The notes beneath the pieces were generated by a model that did no database searches, was not told where the DNA came from, and worked only from the letters and a program-made list of their open reading frames with translations. Positions 57,740 to 64,000 of a stretch of DNA of 64,000 nucleotides are shown here, one piece after another (the first letter of the stretch is position 1; the number at the start of each line of letters is the position of its first letter). The DNA lies in contig CBDAQG010000002.1 of NCBI GenBank assembly GCA_965198995.1, positions 620,001-684,000 of the forward strand, read 5' to 3'. The translations under genes were made by a program, and so were the position numbers. The DNA comes from CAXMMR01 sp965198995. Lineage in GTDB: Bacteria > Pseudomonadota > Alphaproteobacteria > Acetobacterales > Acetobacteraceae.

Positions 57740-57979
57740 TCAGGCCGCCTTCTGCTTCTCGATGTAGTCGATCGCGTCCTTGACGGTGCTGATCTTCTCG
57801 GCCGCGTCCTCAGGGATCTCGACGCCAAACGCCTCCTCGAACGCCATCACCAGCTCGACCGTGTCGAGGCTGTCCGCCCCCAGGTCGTCAATGAACGACG
57901 CCTCCGGCGTGACCTTGCTCTCCTCGACGCCGAGATGCTCCACGACGATCTTCTTAACTTTCTCGGCGATGTCGCTCAT
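57740..57979 (-). CDS. acpP: Acyl carrier protein
   Basis: A 79-residue acidic carrier protein. The phosphopantetheine-attachment Ser lies in DDLGADSLDTVELVMAFEE near residue 37, and the helix MSDIAEKVKKIVVEHLGVEE opens it. It is the substrate shuttle for FabD, FabG and FabF encoded around it. The 250-bp gap to fabG upstream suggests its own promoter, as is usual for highly expressed acpP. Confidence 0.98.
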   Translation of the reverse strand: MSDIAEKVKKIVVEHLGVEESKVTPEASFIDDLGADSLDTVELVMAFEEAFGVEIPEDAAEKISTVKDAIDYIEKQKAA

Positions 57980-58230
57980 CGATCTCAGATCCCTGTCTCT
58001 AGTACTGTTTGCGTCAATCTGGTCCGGCCGGTCGATGTCGCCGAGCGCAGCCCGACCGGGAGTGTCCCGAGCGAGGCCGCGTGGCCCTAGCATGGTTCCA
58101 ACTGGCCCGCCAAGGCAATGCGGCAACCGTGCGACCACGCTGTGGCGATGTGGTGACGGCACGCCTGGGCAAGCCGTCCTCGGCCACCCTTCGCCACCCG
58201 AACAGGGAGCGGCAGGCATCGCCCATCTGT

Positions 58231-58968
58231 TCAGATCATCGCCATCCCGCCATTGACGTGCAGCGTCGCGCCGGTCACCCAGCCCGCCTCGTCCGAGGCG
58301 AGATACACCACCGCGGCGCCGACATCTGCCGGCTGGCCCATCCGCCCGAGCGGTATCGCGCCCAGCAGCCGTTGCCGCTGCACCTCGCCGAGCGCGTCCG
58401 TCATCGGCGTCTCGACGAAGCCGGGTGCGACGACATTGACGGTGATGCCGCGGCTGCCGACCTCCTGGGCCAACGACTTGCTCATCGCCACCAGCCCGGC
58501 CTTCGCGGCGGCGTAGTTCGCCTGGCCGGCATTGCCGGTGCTGCCGACGATGCTTGAGATGCCGATGATCCGCCCGGCTCGGCGCTTGAGCATGCCGCGC
58601 AGCGCTGCCCGCGCCAGCCGAAACGGCGCCGTGAGGTCAACGTCGAGCACCGCCTGCCAATCCTCGTCCTTGAGCCGCAGCGCCAGCATGTCGCGCGTCA
58701 ACCCGGCATTGTTGACCAGGATGTCGATCGGCCCGGCCGCGCGCTCCGCGTTGGCGATCAGGCCGTCGGCCGCGGCCGCCTCGGCCAGGTCAGCGACCAC
58801 GACGTGCGCGCGCTCGCCAAGCGCCGCCGCCGAGGCCTCCAGCACCTCACGTCGCGTCCCGGACAGCACGACCTGCGCGCCCTGAGCATGCAGCGCCCGC
58901 GCGATCGCGCCGCCAATGCCGCCCGAGGCACCGGTCACCAGAGCGGTCTTGCCGGTCAGGTCAAACAT
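58231..58968 (-). CDS. fabG: 3-oxoacyl-ACP reductase
   Basis: A 245-residue NADPH-dependent SDR that reduces 3-ketoacyl-ACP. The cofactor motif is TGASGGIGGAIARAL, with NNAGLTRDML and the catalytic Ser-Tyr-Lys in GISSIVGSTGNAGQANYAAA with K following. Its place before acpP-fabF fixes the role. fabD, usually just upstream, is separated by a membrane-protein gene on the other strand. Confidence 0.97.
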   Translation of the reverse strand: MFDLTGKTALVTGASGGIGGAIARALHAQGAQVVLSGTRREVLEASAAALGERAHVVVADLAEAAAADGLIANAERAAGPIDILVNNAGLTRDMLALRLKDEDWQAVLDVDLTAPFRLARAALRGMLKRRAGRIIGISSIVGSTGNAGQANYAAAKAGLVAMSKSLAQEVGSRGITVNVVAPGFVETPMTDALGEVQRQRLLGAIPLGRMGQPADVGAAVVYLASDEAGWVTGATLHVNGGMAMI

Positions 58969-59027
58969 AACGGCTCCATGGCCTCAGTTGCGACGGTGGA
59001 GAGTGTTGGTCAGGAGGCCCATCTCCT

Positions 59028-59062
59028 GGCGGGTCAGAGGGCAAAGCCCTCGCTTCCACGCC
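59028..59062. repeat. Structured intergenic element fragment R12
   Basis: Only the end arm is left: GCGGGTCAGAGGGCAAAGCC followed by CTCGC, corresponding to the A' hairpin GAGGGC-AAA-GCCCTC. It lies between fabG and the plus-strand gene at 59107. Confidence 0.6.
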
Positions 59063-59106
59063 GATCGAAATTGACACCTCCGCCAGCGCGGCGCTCGCTG
59101 TCGCAG

Positions 59107-59553
59107 ATGACCCCGGCCTCTGAGGAAGCGCAGTACGCCTACGACGACACTCTTGCCCATCAGCTGGAGCATGAGGATGGCTTGATGGTCAATCGCCTGT
59201 CCTGGCTGGTCGCGTCGCAGTCGTTCCTGTTCACGGCCTATGCCATCACGCTCAACGGGGCGCCGCTGGCGCAGAGCGTCATGGCGCTGCGTCATGCCGA
59301 GCTGCTGCGCATCCTGCCCGTGCTCGGGTTCACCACCTGCGGCCTAATCTATCTTAGCCTGCTGGCAGGTGCCCGGGTCACGATGGCGCTGCGCCACGTT
59401 CTGGTCGGCAATTATCGTGCAGCCGTCGGTCTGAGGCCGCCCCTCCAGGGCACACGCATGACCCACGCCTTTGGCCTGGCAGCGCCGCTGCTGCTGCCGC
59501 CGCTGTTCTTGCTTGCCTGGGTGATCCTGCTGCTGGGACGCCAAAGCGTCTAG
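59107..59553 (+). CDS. Hypothetical two-to-three helix membrane protein
   Basis: A 148-residue protein with an acidic N-terminus (EEAQYAYDDTLAHQLEHEDG), a helix around WLVASQSFLFTAYAITL, a second around ILPVLGFTTCGLIYLSLLAG and a third at LLLPPLFLLAWVILLLG. It resembles small DUF-type membrane proteins without a known role. It is an opposite-strand gene inserted between fabD and fabG and ends 9 nt from the fabD stop. ATG 59107 is the first reasonable start. Confidence 0.75.
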   Translation: MTPASEEAQYAYDDTLAHQLEHEDGLMVNRLSWLVASQSFLFTAYAITLNGAPLAQSVMALRHAELLRILPVLGFTTCGLIYLSLLAGARVTMALRHVLVGNYRAAVGLRPPLQGTRMTHAFGLAAPLLLPPLFLLAWVILLLGRQSV

Positions 59554-59562
59554 ACACTTGCC

Positions 59563-60534
59563 CTACAGCGTCTTCAACAGGGCTTCGATCTCGTCCGGCG
59601 TCGCCGCCGAGGCGGTGCGAGCCGCCGGCGCGATGCGCTTTACCAACCCCGCCAGCACCTTGCCGGCGCCGACCTCAACGAAGCTGTCAACGCCCATCGC
59701 GAGCGCGGCGATGACGCTTTCGCGCCAGCGCACCGTTTGCGTCACCTGCTGGACGAGCAGCTGGCGGATCTCATCCGGGTCGCTCGCCTTGCTCGCCGTC
59801 ACGTTGGCGATCAGCGGCACCACCGGTGCCGCCATCGGCGCCTCCTCCAGCGCCTCGGCCATGACGGCCGCAGCCGGCGCCATCAGGGCGCAGTGAAACG
59901 GTGCCGACACCGGCAGCAGCATCGCTCGCTTCACGCCCTGGCCGCGCGCGATTTCGATGGCCCGCTCCACCGCAGCGCGGTCGCCGGAGATGACCACCTG
60001 GCCACCGCCATTGTCGTTGGCGGGGGCGACCACCTGCTGGATCTTGCTGCCGTCCTCGCGGGTGAATGGCGCCGCCTGCTCGCAGATCGTCATGGCCTGC
60101 GCCATCTCGATGCCGAGCAGCGCCGCCATCGCGCCGGCACCGGCCGGCACCGCGGCCTGCATCGCCTCGCCGCGCCGGCGCAGCAGCGCGGCAGTGGCAT
60201 TGATCGGCAGGCTGCCGGCCGCAGCCAGGGCGCTGTACTCGCCGAGCGAGTGGCCGAGCACCATGATCGCACGATCGGCCAGCGCGAAGCCGCCTTCCGC
60301 CTCCAGCACCCGCAGCACCGCCAGCGACATCGCCATCAGCGCCGGCTGAGTGTTGCGGGTGGCCGTGAGCTCCTCGGACGGTCCCTCGAACATCAGCTTG
60401 GACAGCCGCTGCTTGAGCGTCTCGTCGACTTCCTGGAACACCTCGCGCGCCGGCGCGAAGGCGGCCGCGAGGTCACGCCCCATGCCGACGATCTGACTGC
60501 CCTGGCCGGGAAAGATGAACGCATGGACAGGCAT
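59563..60534 (-). CDS. fabD: Malonyl-CoA:ACP transacylase
   Basis: A 323-residue enzyme that loads malonyl groups on ACP. FIFPGQGSQIVGMGRDLA opens it. The nucleophile is in GHSLGEYSAL (near residue 95), the catalytic His in PVSAPFHCALM, and the Gln in the GQGSQ loop. ATG 60534 (MPVHAF) is chosen over more distant starts. It is divergent from rpsF with about 290 bp between, a likely two-way promoter region. Confidence 0.97.
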   Translation of the reverse strand: MPVHAFIFPGQGSQIVGMGRDLAAAFAPAREVFQEVDETLKQRLSKLMFEGPSEELTATRNTQPALMAMSLAVLRVLEAEGGFALADRAIMVLGHSLGEYSALAAAGSLPINATAALLRRRGEAMQAAVPAGAGAMAALLGIEMAQAMTICEQAAPFTREDGSKIQQVVAPANDNGGGQVVISGDRAAVERAIEIARGQGVKRAMLLPVSAPFHCALMAPAAAVMAEALEEAPMAAPVVPLIANVTASKASDPDEIRQLLVQQVTQTVRWRESVIAALAMGVDSFVEVGAGKVLAGLVKRIAPAARTASAATPDEIEALLKTL

Positions 60535-60823
60535 TGAACATGGTCCGGACATGTGGCGTCGCGGACATGGAGCGGGCGACATCCCCTGTCAAATACCCCT
60601 TGCAGGTCGCCAGGCGGCGATCGGCGCGCCGGCAGCGACGCCGTGCAGGGCTGGCGCGCGGCGCGCGGCTTGCGCAACCGGGCGCCCCTGTGCTGTAAGC
60701 CCCGCTCCCTGCCGAGGCGTGGCACGCCCCGGCTATGCCCCCATGCGCGCCTGATGACGACGCGCGTGGCTCAAGCCTCGCCGATCTCGGCGCGGCGGGC
60801 CGATCCAGCCATGGGGAGACCAC

Positions 60824-61282
60824 ATGCCCTTATATGAAACCGTGCTGATCGCGCGGAATGACGTCACGCAGCAGCAGGTCGAAGGCCTGGCGGACACGGT
60901 CGCGACCCAGCTCGAGGGCGACGGCGGCGCGATCAAGAAGCGCGAGTACTGGGGCCTGCGCACCCTGTCCTACCGCATCAAGAAGAACCGCAAGGCGCAC
61001 TACATGCTGCTCGGCATCGACGCGATGCCCGCCTCGGTCAACGAGATGGAGCGCCAGCTGCGCCTCAACGAGGACGTGTTGCGCTTCATGACGATCCGGG
61101 TCGACGCGATCGACGAGAACCCCTCCGCGGTGCTGAGCCGCAAGTCCGACGACCGCGAGCGCGGCTTCCGCGGCCCCAAGCCGGCCGGGCGCTTCGAGAG
61201 CGGCCGTCGCCGCAATTTCGACGACCGCGAGGAGTATCGCGCCCGCGACGGCTCGGGCGAGCCTGCCACGGCCGAGGAGTAA
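60824..61282 (+). CDS. rpsF: 30S ribosomal protein S6
   Basis: A 152-residue small-subunit protein binding S18. MPLYETVLIARNDVTQQQVE, the YWGLRTLSYRIKKNRKAHYM core strand and LNEDVLRFMTIRVD are diagnostic. A charged Arg/Glu-rich C-terminal extension of about 40 residues is usual in alphaproteobacteria. GGGGAGA lies upstream of the ATG. First gene of rpsF-rpsR-rplI. Confidence 0.98.
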   Translation: MPLYETVLIARNDVTQQQVEGLADTVATQLEGDGGAIKKREYWGLRTLSYRIKKNRKAHYMLLGIDAMPASVNEMERQLRLNEDVLRFMTIRVDAIDENPSAVLSRKSDDRERGFRGPKPAGRFESGRRRNFDDREEYRARDGSGEPATAEE

Positions 61283-61286
61283 GAGC

Positions 61287-61589
61287 ATGTCAGACCGTCC
61301 AGACCGCGAGCGCCCCGGCGCCACCGACGACCTCAACCCGGCCGCCCGGCGCTCCGCCGTCGGCGCCCGCCGGCCGTTCTACCGCCGCCGCAAGTCCTGC
61401 CCGTTCTCCGGGCCGAACGCGCCGGTGATCGACTACAAGGATGTCCGGCTGCTCAGCCGCTTTCTCTCCGAGCGCGGCAAGATCGTGCCGAGCCGGATCA
61501 CCGCCGTCAGCGCCAAGAAGCAGCGCGAGCTCGCCCAGGCGATCAAGCGCGCCCGCTTTCTTGCCCTGCTTCCCTACGTGCTGAGCTGA
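61287..61589 (+). CDS. rpsR: 30S ribosomal protein S18
   Basis: A 100-residue partner of S6. The core RPFYRRRKSCPFSGPNAPVI, DYKDVRLLSRFLSERGKIVP and KQRELAQAIKRARFLALLPY is complete, with a longer N-terminal tail than in E. coli. It starts 4 nt after the rpsF stop. Confidence 0.98.
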   Translation: MSDRPDRERPGATDDLNPAARRSAVGARRPFYRRRKSCPFSGPNAPVIDYKDVRLLSRFLSERGKIVPSRITAVSAKKQRELAQAIKRARFLALLPYVLS

Positions 61590-61601
61590 GGAGCTGAACC
61601 G

Positions 61602-62183
61602 ATGGCCGTCGTCGAACTGATCCTCCTGCAGCGCGTCGAGAAGCTCGGCCAGATGGGCGACCTCGTGCGCGTCAAGCCCGGCTACGCGCGCAACTTCCTG
61701 CTGCCGCAGAAGCGCGCCATCCGCGCCAACAAGGCGAACGTCGCCAAGTTCGAAGAGACCCGCATCCAGCTCGAGGCGCAGAACATCAAGCGCCGCGAGG
61801 AGGCCGAGCGCGTCTCCGAGCGCATGGGTGGCTTGACCGTCGTCGTCATCCGCCAGGCCGGCGACAGCGGCAGCCTCTACGGCTCGGTCAGCAACCGCGA
61901 CATCGCCGAGCAGGTGACCGCTGCCGGCCTCACCGTCACCCGCCAGCAGGTGGTGCTCGACCATCCGATCAAATCCCTCGGCCTCGCCAAGGTGCGCGTC
62001 GTGCTGCACCCCGAGGTGACCATGCAGGTCACCGTCAACGTCGCGCGCAGCCCCGAGGAGGCGGAGAAACAGGCCCGCGGCGAGGCCGTCGGCCTGGCCG
62101 CCGAGGACGAGCAGGACGAAGCCGACGCCGCCGAGCTGTTCGAGCAGGGCGCCATTCCGACAGGCGAGGCGGCTCAGGCGTAA
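61602..62183 (+). CDS. rplI: 50S ribosomal protein L9
   Basis: A 193-residue protein of the L1-stalk base. VELILLQRVEKLGQMGDLVR and VKPGYARNFLLPQKRAIRAN are diagnostic, followed by the long connecting helix and C-terminal domain, with an acidic extension (EDEQDEADAAELFEQ). It ends the operon. Repeat R13 begins right after the TAA. Confidence 0.98.
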   Translation: MAVVELILLQRVEKLGQMGDLVRVKPGYARNFLLPQKRAIRANKANVAKFEETRIQLEAQNIKRREEAERVSERMGGLTVVVIRQAGDSGSLYGSVSNRDIAEQVTAAGLTVTRQQVVLDHPIKSLGLAKVRVVLHPEVTMQVTVNVARSPEEAEKQARGEAVGLAAEDEQDEADAAELFEQGAIPTGEAAQA

Positions 62184-62415
62184 GCAAGGAAAGGCGAGGG
62201 GCTTTGCCCCTCAACCCCATCAAAGGCGGAGCCTTCAAAATCCATTCCTTACCCATGGCTTCATGGGGGAGTTCGGTGCTGTGGGAAGCGGACTCGGATG
62301 GCTTCGCCAAGCAAGGACGATGGCGACTGAACGCCAGACGGATGCGGACCTGGGGGCGCCACCCCAGTCATGTGCGGCACGCTGGCGCGTGACGGGTCCA
62401 GGGCAGAGCCGTGGT
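62184..62415 (+). repeat. Structured intergenic element, copy R13 (full length)
   Basis: The A hairpin CGAGGGGC-TTT-GCCCCTCG, CCCCATCAAAGGC with the B hairpin AAGGC-GGA-GCCTT, CATTCCTTACCCATGG, a spacer with GGCTTCGCCAAGCAAGG, a C-like stem CTGGGGGC-GCC-ACCCCAG and TCCAGGGCAGAGCC. About 45 bp is inserted near the right end. The frame of the next gene is open through the spacer. Confidence 0.85.
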
Positions 62416-62421
62416 CTGCCG

Positions 62422-63678
62422 TTGCTCCGGCGCCTCTTCGTTCGCTCGATCACCCAGCTCATCGTCGAAGGCCGGCTCACCATCCAGTTCCCGGACGGCA
62501 CAAGCCACGTCTTCGAGCGCCACCCGGGCGCCGTTGGCGCCTTCGCCGTTGCTGACTGGCCGCTGGTCTGGCGCCTGATGACCGACCCCACCATGGCCTT
62601 CGGCGAAGGCTGGATGGACAGTCGGATCACCTTGATCGAGGGCAGCACCCTGACCGACGTGCTGGACGTGGTTTACGGCTCAGCCAAGGCGGGCGGCACC
62701 AACGCCCTTTGGCGCGGCCTGCGCGCCGCCCGCCGAGCCACCCGCAGCCTGCGCCAGTTTAACCCGCGCCCCCGCTCACGGCGCAACGTTGCCCGCCACT
62801 ACGACCTCAACGGCCGCCTCTACAGCCTTTTTCTCGACCGCGACCGGCAATACTCCTGCGCCTACTTTCCAAACGGCGACGAGACCCTCGACGAGGCGCA
62901 GGCCGCCAAGAAGCGCCACGTCGCCGCCAAGCTGGTGCTCGACCGTCCGGGCTTGACGGTGCTCGACGTCGGCTGCGGCTGGGGCGGCTTGGCGCTCACG
63001 CTGGCGCGCGAGCATGGCTGCCGCGTCACCGGCATCACCCTGTCCGCCGAGCAGCTCGCCGAGGCGCAGGCGCGCGCCGCCGCCGAGGGCCTGTCCGACC
63101 AGGTCCGCTTCGAGCTCGCCGACTACCGCACGATGACCCGCCGCTTCGACCGCATCGTCTCGGTCGGCATGTTCGAGCATGTCGGCATCGGCCATTACGA
63201 CGCCTTCTTCGGCATGCTGAACCGCTGCCTCGCCCCGGACGGCGTGGCTCTGCTGCACGCTATCGGCCGCGTCGCCGGGCCCGGCAGCACCGACCCCTGG
63301 ATCGCGCGCTACATCTTCCCCGGCGGCTACGCCCCGGCGCTGAGCGAGGTCTTCGCCCCGCTCGAGCGCACCGGCCTGATGACCACCGACCTCGAAATCC
63401 TGCGCCTGCACTACGCCGAGACGATCCGCTGCTGGCGCCGCCGCTTCGCCGCCAACTGCGACGCCATTCAGGCGCTCTACGACGAGCGCTTCTACCGGAT
63501 GTTCGAGCTCTACCTCGCCGGCGCCGAAACCTCGTTCCGGCGCGCCCACTCCATGGTCTTCCAGCTCCAGCTCGCCCACCGCCTCGGCGCCGTCCCGCTC
63601 ACCCGCGACTACCTGCTCGACCGTGAGAGCAAGAACGCAAGGCCAGAGGCTCTGCCTCTGGACTCCGCTGAAGCCTGA
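62422..63678 (+). CDS. cfa: Cyclopropane-fatty-acyl-phospholipid synthase
   Basis: A 418-residue SAM-dependent enzyme that converts unsaturated acyl chains in membrane lipids to cyclopropanes. An N-terminal lipid-binding domain (LTIQFPDGTSHVFE; AFGEGWMDSRITL) leads to the methyltransferase core. That core has NVARHYDLNGRLYSLFLD, DRQYSCAYFPNGDETLDEAQ, SAM motif LDVGCGWGGLALTLA, MFEHVGIGHYDAFF and HYAETIRCWRRRF. TTG 62422 is proposed because homologues begin LLRR-like just there; the frame is open further up into repeat R13. The last about 12 codons and the stop lie in repeat fragment R14, so the native C-terminus has been replaced. Confidence 0.93.
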   Translation: MLRRLFVRSITQLIVEGRLTIQFPDGTSHVFERHPGAVGAFAVADWPLVWRLMTDPTMAFGEGWMDSRITLIEGSTLTDVLDVVYGSAKAGGTNALWRGLRAARRATRSLRQFNPRPRSRRNVARHYDLNGRLYSLFLDRDRQYSCAYFPNGDETLDEAQAAKKRHVAAKLVLDRPGLTVLDVGCGWGGLALTLAREHGCRVTGITLSAEQLAEAQARAAAEGLSDQVRFELADYRTMTRRFDRIVSVGMFEHVGIGHYDAFFGMLNRCLAPDGVALLHAIGRVAGPGSTDPWIARYIFPGGYAPALSEVFAPLERTGLMTTDLEILRLHYAETIRCWRRRFAANCDAIQALYDERFYRMFELYLAGAETSFRRAHSMVFQLQLAHRLGAVPLTRDYLLDRESKNARPEALPLDSAEA

Positions 63679-63685
63679 GGGCTCA
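63642..63685 (-). repeat. Structured intergenic element fragment R14 forming the 3' end of cfa
   Basis: AGGCCAGAGGCTCTGCCTCT and GGACTCCGCTG continue the cfa frame (encoding ARPEALPLDSAEA) and reach the TGA. The segment matches the reverse complement of the right end of copy R5 base for base over about 31 bp, so it is a fragment in the opposite orientation. Confidence 0.85.
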
Positions 63686-63724
63686 GACCACCATCTCTCG
63701 AGTGGCCGCTTGTCGGAGAACAAC

Positions 63725-64000
63725 GTGAACCTGGATCTCACTGGCCGCCGTGTGCTCATCACGGGTGCTTCGCAGGGCATCGGAGAAGGTCTCGCGCACG
63801 CCTTCGGCGAAGAAGGTTGCGACCTGATCCTGGTGGCGCGCAGCGCCGAAAAGCTCGCCGGCCTCGCAGATCAGGTGCGCTCCAGGTGGAACGTGTCCGT
63901 GGACGTCTTGGCCCTCGATCTCACGGCTGCCGGATCACAGGAGCGATTGAACGCGCTCGAACGTGTCGACGTCCTGGTCAACAACGCGGGCGCGATCCCC
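63725..64000 (+). CDS. Short-chain dehydrogenase/reductase (3' partial)
   Basis: The first 92 codons of an SDR, cut by the window end. GTG 63725 begins NLDLTGRRVLITGASQGIGE, the Rossmann cofactor motif, and VLVNNAGAIP at the end is the NNAG motif. The N-terminal pattern resembles SDR oxidoreductases such as FabG-like or sorbitol dehydrogenase-like enzymes. The catalytic Tyr-Lys lies outside the window, so no finer assignment is possible. Confidence 0.88.
   Translation, partial: MNLDLTGRRVLITGASQGIGEGLAHAFGEEGCDLILVARSAEKLAGLADQVRSRWNVSVDVLALDLTAAGSQERLNALERVDVLVNNAGAIP

Noticed and set aside
57980..58230. Possible promoter of acpP (TTGACG followed by A/T-rich bases)
   Set aside because: TTGACG lies too close to the start codon and no acceptable -10 follows at the right spacing; not reported as a site.

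Overview
The window is chromosomal DNA of a GC-rich alphaproteobacterium. The best fit is the Rhodospirillales/Acetobacteraceae, but no 16S gene is present, so that placement is inference. The support is the alphaproteobacterial cell-cycle regulator TrcR (DUF1013), the order fabD-fabG-acpP-fabF-mltG-yicC-gmk, a cysteine-poor L31, a eukaryotic-type NADP-isocitrate dehydrogenase, an STAS-MlaE fusion, and the dense coding with overlapping start and stop codons. Almost everything is housekeeping. No CRISPR array, prophage, rRNA operon, toxin-antitoxin pair or classical defence system was seen.

Layout. 1-7.4 kb: 3' end of secA, a ClC-type channel, a quinone oxidoreductase/hydrolase pair and a membrane protein. 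7.3-16.2 kb: a tightly overlapping minus-strand run holding a PotD-like ABC importer whose ATPase has lost its key motifs, a complete Mla/MCE lipid transporter (permease, ATPase, MlaD protein, lipoprotein), comM and a 3-methyladenine DNA glycosylase. 16.2-24.2 kb: ElaB/YqjE-like stress membrane proteins, icd, a Tat-exported dienelactone hydrolase, a prolyl oligopeptidase and alaS. 24.2-31.3 kb: an RTX-like secreted protein, purK-purE, two DUF465 proteins, an IS5-group insertion sequence, trcR, an Hsp20 with a possible RNA thermometer, and rpmE. 31.6-42 kb: a surface-glycan region with a DegT aminotransferase plus flavoprotein pair, two DUF4214 proteins (one fused to an FkbM methyltransferase), two GT4-type glycosyltransferases and a TPR-GT32 protein. 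42-53 kb: tRNA-Ser(GGA), lepA, pheT-pheS-rplT-rpmI, a lipoprotein, dapF, ftsY and gmk. 53-64 kb: yicC, an SDR, mltG, the fatty-acid synthesis genes, rpsF-rpsR-rplI, a cyclopropane-fatty-acid synthase and the start of another SDR.

The most striking non-coding signal is a family of structured intergenic elements, with about a dozen copies or fragments in 64 kb. Each is built from short GC-rich hairpins whose stems vary by compensating base changes. Full copies are about 200 bp with inverted ends. The outer end almost always abuts a stop codon (TAA/TAG followed by GGCAAGGCCAGGG or similar). In two genes (alaS and the cyclopropane synthase) the reading frame runs into the element, which supplies the stop. 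One copy is split by the IS5-group element with a 4-bp TTAA duplication. A second family of A/T-rich palindromes (about 100 bp) occurs three times. In-frame 12-21 bp tandem expansions recur inside several genes.
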